Shown here piece after piece: positions 1 through 7,113 of a stretch of 14,255 bases of DNA; position 1 is the first letter of the stretch, and every line of letters starts with the position of its first letter. The position numbers and the translations under genes are program-made. This DNA is from JBEEMU01 sp043778315. GTDB taxonomy: Bacteria > Bacteroidota > Bacteroidia > Chitinophagales > Saprospiraceae. Below the pieces are notes generated by a model. That model was not told the origin of the DNA and searched no databases. It was given only the letters and a program-made list of their open reading frames with translations. The stretch lies in the NCBI GenBank assembly GCA_043778315.1, contig JAYWGJ010000386.1, positions 1 to 14,255 of the forward strand, in the 5' to 3' direction.

Positions 1-482
1 GCGTTTTTATTGCCACCAATAATTAAAGTGCGATAGCCGACCAAGCCTTTTTTGAGTACCTGCGAGGCTTTGGTAAGCAAATACATTCGAGTGATACCCG
101 TAATAAAAAAATGTAAACCAAAAAGTATCAAAAACGATTGATAATAATAAACGTAGCCGCTCACTATATCGTCCAATATTAGCACAAAAAACAAAAAAAC
201 AACCCCCAGAAACGCCAAACCGAGCGTTTTGGTGATTTCTGCAAGCCGCGATAGGCGGTAAATATCTCTATAACTATCAAAAATGGCGTATAGCAGCACC
301 CAGCCCGATGGAATGAGTACCAAGCCGTATAATAATTTAATGTCGGTAAAAGTGGCAACCGTGAACGGCTGATGCTCTACCATGACTTTGCGATAGACAT
401 AAAACGCTGCCCATGCCACGAGTGCTGCGAGAAAGTCAAAAATAATGTACCGCAAAAGTTCGCTGCGTCGACGTTTTTCCAA
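1..482 (-). CDS. Membrane sugar transferase, N-terminal part (runs off left edge)
   Basis: The reading frame is open from a stop at 528-530 to the window edge and gives about 160 residues. I see four hydrophobic segments, at roughly residues 10-28, 47-67, 84-103 and 114-136. They are followed by GYRTLIIGGN, the first strand and glycine turn of a nucleotide-binding-like domain. This is the N-terminal plan of polyprenyl-phosphate glycosylphosphotransferases (WbaP/WcaJ type), which move a sugar-1-phosphate from a nucleotide sugar to undecaprenyl phosphate at the inner membrane to start surface polysaccharide synthesis. The catalytic C-terminal domain lies outside the window, so substrate and activity cannot be judged. 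The frame has no ATG near its beginning. The only usual start is TTG at 480-482, giving (M)EKRRRSELLRY, a basic stretch just before the first membrane helix. The start is therefore uncertain. Family assignment is from membrane layout and motif only. Confidence 0.8.
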   Translation of the reverse strand, partial: MEKRRRSELLRYIIFDFLAALVAWAAFYVYRKVMVEHQPFTVATFTDIKLLYGLVLIPSGWVLLYAIFDSYRDIYRLSRLAEITKTLGLAFLGVVFLFFVLILDDIVSGYVYYYQSFLILFGLHFFITGITRMYLLTKASQVLKKGLVGYRTLIIGGNKN

Positions 483-590
483 ACCGAAGGTGTGTTTTAT
501 ATGTTTAAAAAAAGTTTTTTTGAGTAATTATGTTCGGAAACGTGGAATTAATATGCTGCTGCTATACAAATGCGCTCGCGCCGATAAAAT

Positions 591-611
591 AATTCATAAT
601 TCATAATTCAT
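591..611. repeat. Heptamer tandem repeat AATTCAT x3
   Basis: Three perfect consecutive copies of AATTCAT, followed by a partial fourth copy (AATT). The array starts about ten bases past the stop codon of the minus-strand lipoprotein gene and lies between that gene and the sugar transferase. It has the same 7-base period as the other arrays in this window but a different unit sequence. Confidence 0.85.
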
Positions 612-620
612 AATTTGCGT

Positions 621-1487
621 TCAATACACCACCTTCACATTATCCAAATACACCGCCCCTTCGGTTTTGTCGGGGTCTAAGTAACTACTGATAACTATCT
701 GATAATCATCTACTTTGCTCTCCATTGCCGCCAGTTCGGAATAGAGTGAAATATATGCTTTGCCCCAAGTGGCGCGCGGCGCGAGGATTACTTTTTTTTG
801 GTATTCTGTAAACGGTACGCTCACACCTGCTTTGCGCCCGATGATGCCTACGGCGATGCTGTTGTCGCCGCGCCAGTTTATTTCTATCCAAACGGGTGCG
901 CCTGCGCCGCGTAGCTGTGTCTTGTCGTAGCGTCCGATGCTTGCAGCTACCATGCTCGGGTGGTCGGTGGAGAGGCTGATTTTGCCGTAGCCGCTGCTCG
1001 AAAGCGGGTCGTTAGCCGTAGCGATGATGCGCGTTGTTGCGTCGCCGTCGAGGTCGTCGCCGTAGGTAGTAGTACCCTCGAAGCCGTCGGAATTGACGCG
1101 CGCATTAGCCGTATAGGTCACTACGGGTTTGAGCGTATCGGTTTTGCCGCTCACGAAGTTCATCTGTTTGGTATAACGCTCATAAAACGGATAAATAGCA
1201 GGTGTGGCGAAGCCACCGTTTTCGGCTACGCCAGGCAATATTTCTACGGTATTTACGCCTTCATTGAGTATCGGAATACGGGCAGGCAGGCGAAAGCCAC
1301 CTATGAGTTGTGCGTTTACATACACCCACGCGTCTATGACTTTGGTTTCGGGCAGCGCGGCTTGCGTATTCGGGTCGATGCCAGCGAGCGTGATTTTATC
1401 TAGGTATATATAAGATGGTATCGCGCCTTTTTGCGTGCAACCGAAGCCAAACAGCATTATTAATAGTAAAAAGGGAATTGTTTTCAT
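621..1487 (-). CDS. Putative outer-surface lipoprotein with C-terminal beta-sandwich, function unknown
   Basis: The protein has 288 residues from the ATG at 1485-1487. A GTG further upstream would add 21 residues and push the signal peptide inward, so I reject it. The N-terminus has Lys2, a hydrophobic run and Cys17 in the context LFGFGC, which suggests a lipoprotein signal. Gly at -3 is not the classical lipobox residue. The remainder lacks membrane segments. Residues about 55-95 (KVIDAWVYVNAQ, a proline-rich turn, GVNTVEILPGV) look like a small beta domain. Residues about 130-288 alternate short hydrophobic strands and end in AVYLDNVKVVY, a common last strand of jelly-roll carbohydrate-binding-like modules. 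I do not recognise a named family. Its position between a sugar transferase and an oxidoreductase on the same strand suggests an envelope role, but this is inference. No promoter or terminator is evident. Confidence 0.75.
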   Translation of the reverse strand: MKTIPFLLLIMLFGFGCTQKGAIPSYIYLDKITLAGIDPNTQAALPETKVIDAWVYVNAQLIGGFRLPARIPILNEGVNTVEILPGVAENGGFATPAIYPFYERYTKQMNFVSGKTDTLKPVVTYTANARVNSDGFEGTTTYGDDLDGDATTRIIATANDPLSSSGYGKISLSTDHPSMVAASIGRYDKTQLRGAGAPVWIEINWRGDNSIAVGIIGRKAGVSVPFTEYQKKVILAPRATWGKAYISLYSELAAMESKVDDYQIVISSYLDPDKTEGAVYLDNVKVVY

Positions 1488-1547
1488 TGTTTTTTGTTTG
1501 TGTTGATATAAAAAAATGATTGTTTTTATAATGATTTGCTTTGTGAA

Positions 1548-1582
1548 CACTAATCGTTAATCACTGAACACTAATCACTGAG
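1548..1582. repeat. Heptamer tandem repeat, CACTAAT/CACTGAA type, five units
   Basis: Five consecutive 7-base units are readable on the plus strand: CACTAAT, CGTTAAT, CACTGAA, CACTAAT and CACTGAG. A related unit (TTGTGAA) precedes them. The array fills most of the gap between the lipoprotein and oxidoreductase genes. It also covers the stop codon (1571-1573) and the last codons of the oxidoreductase gene, so the final residues of that protein are repeat-encoded. Confidence 0.75.
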
Positions 1583-2554
1583 TATTATTTTTTCTATTTG
1601 CAACGCCACGCGCAACGCCTCAAGTCCGTCTGCCAAACTCACGGGCGGCGTTTTGTTACCGTGTATAGCTATTGCTAATTCGTTGAGTTCGGTCAGTATC
1701 GCGTTTACGGCGGGCGGCTCGGGCGCGGAGAGTTGCAGGTATTTCGGGTCGGCGGCGGTGTCTAATTTCATCAAACTATCCTTATCCATATCGGCGGCTT
1801 CGCCCTCCGAAAACAGGCGAATTATCTCCGCTTTTTTCTCCAAAAAATCCATACTCACATAAGCGTCCGACTGAAATAAACGCACTTTACGCATTTGTTT
1901 TAGCGACAAGCGGCTCGCGGTGACGTTCGCTACGCAGCCGTTCTCGAACTCGATGCGTGCATTCGCGATGTCGGGCGTGCGGCTCACGATAGTCACGCCG
2001 TTCGCTTGTATCGATTTCACCTTGCTTTTTACTAAGTGCAAAATGATGTCAATATCGTGTATCATCAAATCCAAAACGACCGAAACCTCTGTGCCGCGTG
2101 GGTTGAACATCGCTAATCGGTGCGCCTCGATGAAGCGCGGCGCGAGCGCGGTTTGCCCGTGCAATGCTAGGAACGCGGGGTTGAACCGCTCCACATGACC
2201 GACCGCTACTTTCAAGTTATTTTGGTTTGCCAATGCCAATAATTCTTCGGCTTCGGCAACGGTTTGCGTGACGGGTTTTTCTATAAAAACGTGCTTTCCG
2301 AGCCGCAAAGCCGCCGCCGCAATCTCGAAATGCGCAAAGGTCGGCGTTACAATATCTACAACCGCTACCTGATGCAGTAATGTTTCGACGCTCGCATATC
2401 GCGTCAAGCCAAAATCGGCAACTACTTGCGCAGCGAGCGCGTCGTTCGGGTCGTAAAACCCTACTAATTCGTAATATTCGGATTGCAACAAGCAGCGCAA
2501 ATGGATTTTGCCAAGATGCCCGATGCCAAAAAGCCCTATTTTTAGTTTCGTCAT
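1571..2554 (-). CDS. Gfo/Idh/MocA family NAD(P)-dependent oxidoreductase
   Basis: This 327-residue cytoplasmic enzyme is full length for the family. The N-terminal Rossmann fold shows the dinucleotide loop GIGHLG (residues 10-15). EKP at 92-94 is the family signature in which the lysine is catalytic. GHVERFNP (about 119-126) and a later MIHDID (about 165-170) match the C-terminal alpha/beta domain, whose histidine commonly helps catalysis. Members oxidise or reduce sugars and nucleotide sugars. The GHVERFNP context resembles nucleotide-sugar 3-dehydrogenases used in surface polysaccharides, and a sugar transferase lies 1.1 kb downstream on the same strand. The substrate remains a guess. I chose ATG at 2552-2554. 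A TTG five codons upstream is in frame but gives no extra domain. A TACTTTTG element at 2596-2603 could drive it. The stop codon lies inside a heptamer repeat. Confidence 0.9.
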   Translation of the reverse strand: MTKLKIGLFGIGHLGKIHLRCLLQSEYYELVGFYDPNDALAAQVVADFGLTRYASVETLLHQVAVVDIVTPTFAHFEIAAAALRLGKHVFIEKPVTQTVAEAEELLALANQNNLKVAVGHVERFNPAFLALHGQTALAPRFIEAHRLAMFNPRGTEVSVVLDLMIHDIDIILHLVKSKVKSIQANGVTIVSRTPDIANARIEFENGCVANVTASRLSLKQMRKVRLFQSDAYVSMDFLEKKAEIIRLFSEGEAADMDKDSLMKLDTAADPKYLQLSAPEPPAVNAILTELNELAIAIHGNKTPPVSLADGLEALRVALQIEKIILSD

Positions 2555-2595
2555 ATTTCTTATTGACAATTAGATTATCTCAATTGTGTAAACCA

Positions 2596-2603
2596 CAAAA
2601 GTA
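2596..2603 (-). promoter_or_regulatory. Bacteroidota-type -7 element (TACTTTTG) for the oxidoreductase
   Basis: Reads TACTTTTG on the minus strand, an exact match to TAnnTTTG. It sits about 40 bases upstream of the ATG at 2554, which would give a short leader. No clear TTTG -33 element is present at the usual spacing, so this rests on one motif and position. Confidence 0.5.
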
Positions 2604-2672
2604 AGGACTATTTATTATAAAAAACCTATATTCTGTTATTTTTATAATCATTAATTTGCGACAAAAAAAAAC

Positions 2673-2808
2673 TTTAAGCTGTGAGGTGTAAGCTGTGAAC
2701 TGTAAGCAATAAACTTATGCTCGCGAGGTATTTTGATTTGAAGCCGTGAACGGTAAGCGATAAACTTATGCGGCTCTGCAAAACTTTTTCGAGCGGTAAG
2801 CCGTAAAC
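2673..2808. repeat. Degenerate heptamer repeats (TGTAAGC family) in the divergent gap
   Basis: Three clusters of consecutive 7-base units have consensus NNTRARC. The first, 2673-2714, holds six units including two exact TGTAAGC. The second, 2738-2765, holds four units. The third, 2795-2808, holds two units. The first two clusters each end in RATAAACTTATG. The first then continues into the palindrome CTCGCGAG. The same words (AAACTTATG then YTCGCGAGG) recur inside the 53-base repeats near 8160-8270 on the opposite strand. The block lies between the divergent promoters of the oxidoreductase and the TonB receptor. The rest of this 388-base gap is AT-rich and holds only the two -7 elements. Confidence 0.8.
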
Positions 2809-2841
2809 AATCTTGGTATAATATATTTCAAAAAAAAACCT

Positions 2842-2849
2842 TATCTTTG
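2842..2849 (+). promoter_or_regulatory. Bacteroidota-type -7 element (TATCTTTG) for the TonB receptor
   Basis: Exact TAnnTTTG match 93 bases upstream of the receptor ATG, downstream of the heptamer clusters. It predicts an AT-rich leader of roughly 85 bases. A TTGG at 2813-2816 is the nearest -33-like word, but its 25-base spacing is longer than usual. Confidence 0.55.
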
Positions 2850-2942
2850 TGCACTTGTTTAGATACAATTGTAATTTTATTTTACAACTAAAAAACATGG
2901 TTTATTTCAATTAAAAAATGCTCAAAAATTAAATTTTTCACG

Positions 2943-5321
2943 ATGAAAAAAATCCAAAACACCTTATTTTGTTTGCTTTTGCTTTTCGCAACGCCGTTGT
3001 GGCTTACCGCCCAAAAAAACTTTACGCTCAGTGGTTATATCAAAGATAAATCGACGGGCGAAACGCTGATTGGCGCGAATATTTATGATAAAAATAATCC
3101 GACGCTTGGCGCAACAACAAACGCTTATGGCTACTACATACTTTCGCTGCCCGAAGGTGCGCACAGTTTGGCGGCTACTTTTGTAGGCTATACCGACTGG
3201 ACGATGGACGTGACGATGAATAAAGACTTGCGTCTGAATGTCGATTTGGGCGAAGGCGTGGAGATGAAAGCGGTGGTCGTGACTGCCGAACAGAAAGACC
3301 GCAACGTGGAAAGTACGCAAATGGGAACAGTCGAACTGCCGCTCGAGCAGGTCAAAAAACTCCCCGCGCTGATGGGCGAAGTAGATATATTGAAGAGTTT
3401 GCAGCTCCTGCCGGGGGTGATGAGCGCGGGCGAAGGCAATAGCGGTTTTTATGTGCGTGGCGGTGGTGCCGACCAAAATTTAGTGCTTTTGGACGAGGCG
3501 ACCGTCTATAATACGGGGCATTTATTGGGTTTTTTCTCCGTTTTTAACGCGGACGCGCTCAAAAGCACGACTTTGATAAAAGGCAATATGCCTGCTAACT
3601 ACGGCGGACGACTCTCGTCGGTGGTTGATGTGTCGATGCGCGACGGCAACAACCAAAATTTTGCGGCGGAAGGTGGCATCGGTGCTATCAGTTCGCGGCT
3701 CACGCTCGAGGGTCCGATAGTGAAAGATAAGGCTTCGTTTATGGTGTCGGGACGACGTACTTACGCGTTCGATGTGGCGCAGCCGTTCATACAAAAAACA
3801 AATTTTAAGGGTACGAATTACTATTTTTACGACCTTAATTTGAAGGCAAATTATAAGTTTAGCGACCGCGACCGCGTCTATTTGAGCGGCTATTTTGGTA
3901 GAGATGTATTGCGCTACAAAAGTGAGGCTCGTGGCTTCGATTTTTCTATGCCGTGGGGCAACGCGACGGGTACGCTGCGTTGGAATCACCTGTTCTCCGA
4001 CCGCTTGTTTATGAACGCCTCGGTGGTGTACAACGACTACGATTTCACTATTAGTGCGGGACAGAAAAACTTTGAGTTCAAACTTTTTAGTGGCATAAAA
4101 GACTGGAATGGCAAATTAGATTTCACTTATCACTTAAATAACAAACATAAATTAAGTTTTGGTGCTAATTACACCTACCATACTTTTATACCGAATGTAT
4201 CTACGGTTTCGGTGGGCGAAACGGTGTACGAGTTGCCGAGTAAGAAAAAATATGCGCACGAATCTGCCGTTTATCTGCTCGATGACTGGAAGGTGAACAA
4301 CAAATTGGCTATCAATATGGGCTTGCGATTTAGCGCGTTTACGCAGGTCGGACCCTACACTTCGACGGCTGATGGCGCGGTATATAAAACCCTCGAACCC
4401 GTCAAAACCTACACTGGTTTAGAACCGCGAGTGAGCTTCAAATACAGCGTCCGCAAAGACGCATCTATCAAGGGCGGCGTGTCGTACAATAAGCAATATA
4501 TACATTTAGTAAGCAACTCGACCTCTACTTTTCCGTCCGATTTGTGGGTGCCGAGTACCGAGCGGACTCAGCCGCAAGCGTCGGTTCAGTACGCGACGGG
4601 CTATTTCCAAAATTTTCATAATAACGATTACGAAACCTCTGTGGAGGTCTATTACAAAGATTTATTTAACCAAATAGACTACGCCGAAAACTATGTTCCG
4701 CGCTTCGCGACGGACACTGAAACGCAGTTTGTGTATGGACGCGGACGCGCCTACGGCTTGGAGTTGTTTTTGAAAAAACGGACGGGCAAACTCAACGGCT
4801 GGGTCGGCTACACGCTGTCGCGTTCGGAGCGACGGTTTCAAAACGAGAACCCCGATTTTGCTATCGCCGACGGCAAATGGTTTCCGTCGCGGTTTGATAG
4901 AACGCACGACATCTCGGTTGCTGTGAACTACGACCTCAATAAACAGTGGTCGTTTGGCGGCGTTTTTGTGTATGGCACGGGCAACGCCTTCACCGCCGCT
5001 ACCGATTTTTACTTGCTCGACGGGCAGTTGCGCACCAATTACGGACCCCGCAACGGCTCGCGCATTCAGGAATATCACCGCTTAGACGTGTCGGCTACTT
5101 GGACTCCGAAAACCAAAAATCCGAACCCGAACTTCGAGTCTTCGTGGAATTTCTCTATTTATAATGTGTATAATAACCTCAATACTTTTTTGACTTACTA
5201 CGACCAACAAGTGGATTTGGCGGCAAGCAGTGCGCAAATCAAGTATTATAAAGTGACCTTATTTCCTATCATTCCGTCGGTGACGTGGAATTTCAAATGG
5301 AAAAAAATTGGTAAAAAATAA
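2943..5321 (+). CDS. TonB-dependent outer-membrane receptor with carboxypeptidase-regulatory-like domain
   Basis: The protein has 792 residues. It has a clear signal peptide (MKK, hydrophobic core, probable cleavage after LTA at residue 23). A CarboxypepD_reg-like beta domain follows at about 27-115 (SGYIKDKSTGETLIGANI, then GYYILSLPEGAH and FVGYTD). The plug domain spans about 120-235, with LPALMGEVDILKSLQLLPGV, GFYVRGGGADQNLVLLDEA and GRLSSVVDVSMRDGN. The rest is a beta-barrel rich in aromatic strands. Such receptors import bulky ligands such as metallophores, vitamins or glycans using TonB energy. No SusD-like lipoprotein, TonB/ExbBD gene or glycan hydrolase is nearby, so it is not an evident polysaccharide utilisation locus and the ligand is unknown. 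The barrel ends in KKIGKK instead of a terminal aromatic residue, which is slightly unusual. The gene is monocistronic: its own promoter lies upstream and a terminator closes it. Confidence 0.93.
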   Translation: MKKIQNTLFCLLLLFATPLWLTAQKNFTLSGYIKDKSTGETLIGANIYDKNNPTLGATTNAYGYYILSLPEGAHSLAATFVGYTDWTMDVTMNKDLRLNVDLGEGVEMKAVVVTAEQKDRNVESTQMGTVELPLEQVKKLPALMGEVDILKSLQLLPGVMSAGEGNSGFYVRGGGADQNLVLLDEATVYNTGHLLGFFSVFNADALKSTTLIKGNMPANYGGRLSSVVDVSMRDGNNQNFAAEGGIGAISSRLTLEGPIVKDKASFMVSGRRTYAFDVAQPFIQKTNFKGTNYYFYDLNLKANYKFSDRDRVYLSGYFGRDVLRYKSEARGFDFSMPWGNATGTLRWNHLFSDRLFMNASVVYNDYDFTISAGQKNFEFKLFSGIKDWNGKLDFTYHLNNKHKLSFGANYTYHTFIPNVSTVSVGETVYELPSKKKYAHESAVYLLDDWKVNNKLAINMGLRFSAFTQVGPYTSTADGAVYKTLEPVKTYTGLEPRVSFKYSVRKDASIKGGVSYNKQYIHLVSNSTSTFPSDLWVPSTERTQPQASVQYATGYFQNFHNNDYETSVEVYYKDLFNQIDYAENYVPRFATDTETQFVYGRGRAYGLELFLKKRTGKLNGWVGYTLSRSERRFQNENPDFAIADGKWFPSRFDRTHDISVAVNYDLNKQWSFGGVFVYGTGNAFTAATDFYLLDGQLRTNYGPRNGSRIQEYHRLDVSATWTPKTKNPNPNFESSWNFSIYNVYNNLNTFLTYYDQQVDLAASSAQIKYYKVTLFPIIPSVTWNFKWKKIGKK

Positions 5322-5348
5322 GGTTTTTTGTTGGAAAGCGCAACGGAA

Positions 5349-5366
5349 TTCGGGTTTTAACCCGAA
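5349..5366 (+). repeat. Intergenic palindrome TTCGGGTT/AACCCGAA
   Basis: An 18-base perfect inverted repeat 28 bases after the receptor stop codon. It is followed by AT-rich DNA without a T-run, so it is not a classical terminator by itself. A near copy lies 15 bases further on. Confidence 0.65.
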
Positions 5367-5380
5367 CAGAATAAAATAGA

Positions 5381-5398
5381 TGCGGGTTAAAACTCGCA
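5381..5398 (+). repeat. Second intergenic palindrome, related to the one at 5349
   Basis: TGCGGGTT pairs with AACTCGCA around a two-base centre. One pair is G-U in plus-strand RNA and becomes C-A in the complementary RNA, which favours a role in the receptor transcript. It shares the CGGGTT core with the palindrome at 5349-5366. Confidence 0.55.
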
Positions 5399-5409
5399 CG
5401 CCGTAATAA

Positions 5410-5450
5410 AAAAAAGCGACTTTCTCCGTAACAGAGAAAGTCGCTTTTTT
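5410..5450. terminator. Bidirectional rho-independent terminator
   Basis: GCGACTTTCTC (5416-5426) pairs perfectly with GAGAAAGTCGC (5434-5444) around a 7-base loop. Six A on the left pair with six T on the right. It lies between the convergent TonB receptor and slyD-like genes and can stop transcription from either side. Confidence 0.93.
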
Positions 5451-5479
5451 GGTTTGTTACAAAACTAAGCAACTGATAA

Positions 5480-5974
5480 TTAGTGAATTACACCACCTTC
5501 GCCGTGTATGTGTCCGTGCGACAACTCTTCTGCGTCCGCTTCGCGTACACTGATGATAGTGCCTACAAAGTGGAGGTTTTTGCCCGCCATCGGGTGGTTG
5601 AAGTCGATGACGACCGCTTCGTCGGTCACTTCGCGTATCAAGCCGTTCATTTGGTTGCCTTCCGCGTCGTTCATCGGCACAAAAGTACCTTCAATCATCA
5701 AGTCTTCGTTGCCTTCAAACACTGATTTGGGCATATCGACGAGTGCTTCGGGGAAATGCGGTCCGTAGGCGCGCTCCGCGAGGATAGCGGTTTCGTAGCT
5801 GTCACCTGCTTTTTTGCCTGCGATAGCGGCTTCAAAATCCTCGAGCATCTGCCCTGCGCCGTAGATGAAAGTGAGCGGTTGGTCTTCGTTGGCTTCCTCT
5901 ACATACTCGCCTTGCGCGCTGTCTAAACGCAACAAATAGGTGAGCGAAACTACCGTATTCGGAGAAATTGTCAT
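5480..5974 (-). CDS. SlyD-type FKBP peptidyl-prolyl cis-trans isomerase
   Basis: This 164-residue cytoplasmic protein is close to the usual SlyD length. The FKBP half comprises residues 1-69 and about 130-146. GAGQMLEDFEAAIAG at 39-53 is the conserved strand-helix turn. The inserted chaperone flap (IF domain) covers about residues 70-128, starting AYGPHFPEAL. FNHPMAGKNLHF at 125-136 matches the SlyD FKBP return strand. Such enzymes isomerise prolyl bonds and act as chaperones. In SlyD a His-rich tail binds nickel. Here the tail is short but still His-containing (HGHIHGEGGVIH), so weak metal binding is possible. The ATG at 5972-5974 gives a normal start, and no signal peptide is present. A TACCTTTG promoter element lies upstream, and a terminator shared with the receptor lies downstream. 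Confidence 0.92.
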   Translation of the reverse strand: MTISPNTVVSLTYLLRLDSAQGEYVEEANEDQPLTFIYGAGQMLEDFEAAIAGKKAGDSYETAILAERAYGPHFPEALVDMPKSVFEGNEDLMIEGTFVPMNDAEGNQMNGLIREVTDEAVVIDFNHPMAGKNLHFVGTIISVREADAEELSHGHIHGEGGVIH

Positions 5975-6058
5975 TTTTTTACTTTAATAAATGAATAAAT
6001 ATAGGTTATGTTGCGTTTGATTACACCTTATATATGTGTGTGTAATACAAAAGCGGCG

Positions 6059-6066
6059 CAAAGGTA
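6059..6066 (-). promoter_or_regulatory. Bacteroidota-type -7 element (TACCTTTG) for the slyD-like gene
   Basis: Exact TAnnTTTG match on the minus strand, in the 116-base gap upstream of the isomerase gene and just past the stop of the Rpn-family gene. It implies a leader of about 75-80 bases. Confidence 0.55.
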
Positions 6067-6090
6067 GTATTTTTTTGCGAGTATAAAGGG

Positions 6091-7032
6091 TTATTTTTTG
6101 TCTTTGTTTTTTGTAATAATTTGTTCGACTTCTGCCTCTGTTTTTTGGGTAGCAATAGCTATATTAGCAACAGAAACTCCGATTTTATGGAGGTTTAAAA
6201 TGATTTGCGCTTCTTTCGTTGCTGCTTCAGCTTCCGCTTCAGCTTTCGCTTCCGCTAATGCTTTTGCGCGTGCCTCTGTCTCTATTTTCAAGGTTTTAAT
6301 TTGGTCCATTTGTATAGCAGAGGCATTACGCGCCAAGGTGACGGCGTAACGTTCGTACTGTTCTGGAGAAAAACGGCGCGTGTCTAATTCCTCAATCGCA
6401 ATTTTAAGCCATTCTTCCGTCCAAAATTCAGGAAATTCGGTTGCGGGACGGTCGGCGTAGGTTTGTAGATTTTTCATGGTAAAAATTAGTTTTTCTAAGT
6501 CGTTAGCAATATCGGTTGCGGATACCTTGAATTTGTCTAATTCGACGGTAATATACGTCAAGAGCGGGTCCATAACATAGCCCTGTTCATTTTTCATTTG
6601 CCCCAAACTATAGTATTGGGGATATGGATAAATATTTTTTGACAAAATACCAATGCAATAAATCGGCTCTAAACCCGTAAAGAAATACTTGCCTTTTTTG
6701 ACCATCGTATTGAATTTATGAAACGCATAAAATTTCATGCGTTGTATAAACTGCGGATAGTCGTCGACTTGCATCTCCACGATAAAATGATTTTGGGCGG
6801 CATCTATACACGCCAAATCATAAACACCACTACGACTGTCTAGGCTTACGGATTGAAAATCGTTTTTCACAAACTCAACCGTTTCAATCGGAATCGCCGA
6901 TTTTATCAATGCTTGCAATGCTTTGCGCAAAAACAAAGTATCGCTTTCATTGCCGAATGTCGCCTTGAAACCATAATCGGACGTAAACGCAATAAACGGC
7001 GTTTCTAAATCGTTGATTTCGTTATTCTCCAT
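6091..7032 (-). CDS. Rpn-family PD-(D/E)XK nuclease / putative transposase-like protein
   Basis: The protein has 313 residues from an ATG at 7030-7032. FTSDYGFKATFG (16-27) matches the family's N-terminal signature. Asp72 in VYDLACID and Glu86-x-Gln88 in FIVEMQ form the PD-(D/E)XK-type active site (D...E-x-Q). Residues about 120-215 (YFFTGLEPIYCIGIL through PEFWTEEWLKIA) fit the middle of PDDEXK_2 proteins. Residues about 253-276 are a run of Ala, Glu and Lys, probably a long helix, encoded by repetitive GCTTCCGCTTC-like DNA. A short helix-turn-helix-like tail (IILNLHKIGVSVANIAIAT) follows. Rpn proteins of E. coli cleave DNA and promote RecA-independent recombination, though the natural role of most members is unclear. 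No terminal inverted repeats or target duplication flank the gene, so I do not call it a mobile element. Confidence 0.88.
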   Translation of the reverse strand: MENNEINDLETPFIAFTSDYGFKATFGNESDTLFLRKALQALIKSAIPIETVEFVKNDFQSVSLDSRSGVYDLACIDAAQNHFIVEMQVDDYPQFIQRMKFYAFHKFNTMVKKGKYFFTGLEPIYCIGILSKNIYPYPQYYSLGQMKNEQGYVMDPLLTYITVELDKFKVSATDIANDLEKLIFTMKNLQTYADRPATEFPEFWTEEWLKIAIEELDTRRFSPEQYERYAVTLARNASAIQMDQIKTLKIETEARAKALAEAKAEAEAEAATKEAQIILNLHKIGVSVANIAIATQKTEAEVEQIITKNKDKK

Positions 7033-7051
7033 TCTTTTAGTTTTTTATTTC

Positions 7052-7059
7052 CAAATATA
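7052..7059 (-). promoter_or_regulatory. Bacteroidota-type -7 element (TATATTTG) for the Rpn-family gene
   Basis: Exact TAnnTTTG match on the minus strand, 19 bases upstream of the ATG at 7032, in the 81-base gap after parA. It predicts a leader of only about 10-15 bases and suggests the gene is not dependent on the parA transcript. Confidence 0.5.
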
Positions 7060-7113
7060 AAAATACGACTTTTTCTATAATTTGTAAGTTTCACAGCAAA
7101 AAAACTCACCACT

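Noticed and set aside
960..1403. 147-codon plus-strand open frame within the lipoprotein gene
   Set aside because: Antisense to a gene with a signal peptide and ordered beta-strand pattern. It has no domain or promoter.
2674..2898. 74-codon minus-strand open frame over the heptamer cluster
   Set aside because: It reads straight through the repeats, giving repeated TVHS/TVHG-like peptides, and overlaps the receptor promoter. No domain or initiation context supports it.
2943..5321. Polysaccharide utilisation locus centred on the TonB receptor
   Set aside because: No SusD-like partner, glycoside hydrolase or regulator is adjacent, and the receptor is monocistronic.
6091..7032. Complete insertion sequence around the Rpn-family gene
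   Set aside because: No terminal inverted repeats or target-site duplication are visible. The gene has a typical host-like promoter and neighbours.
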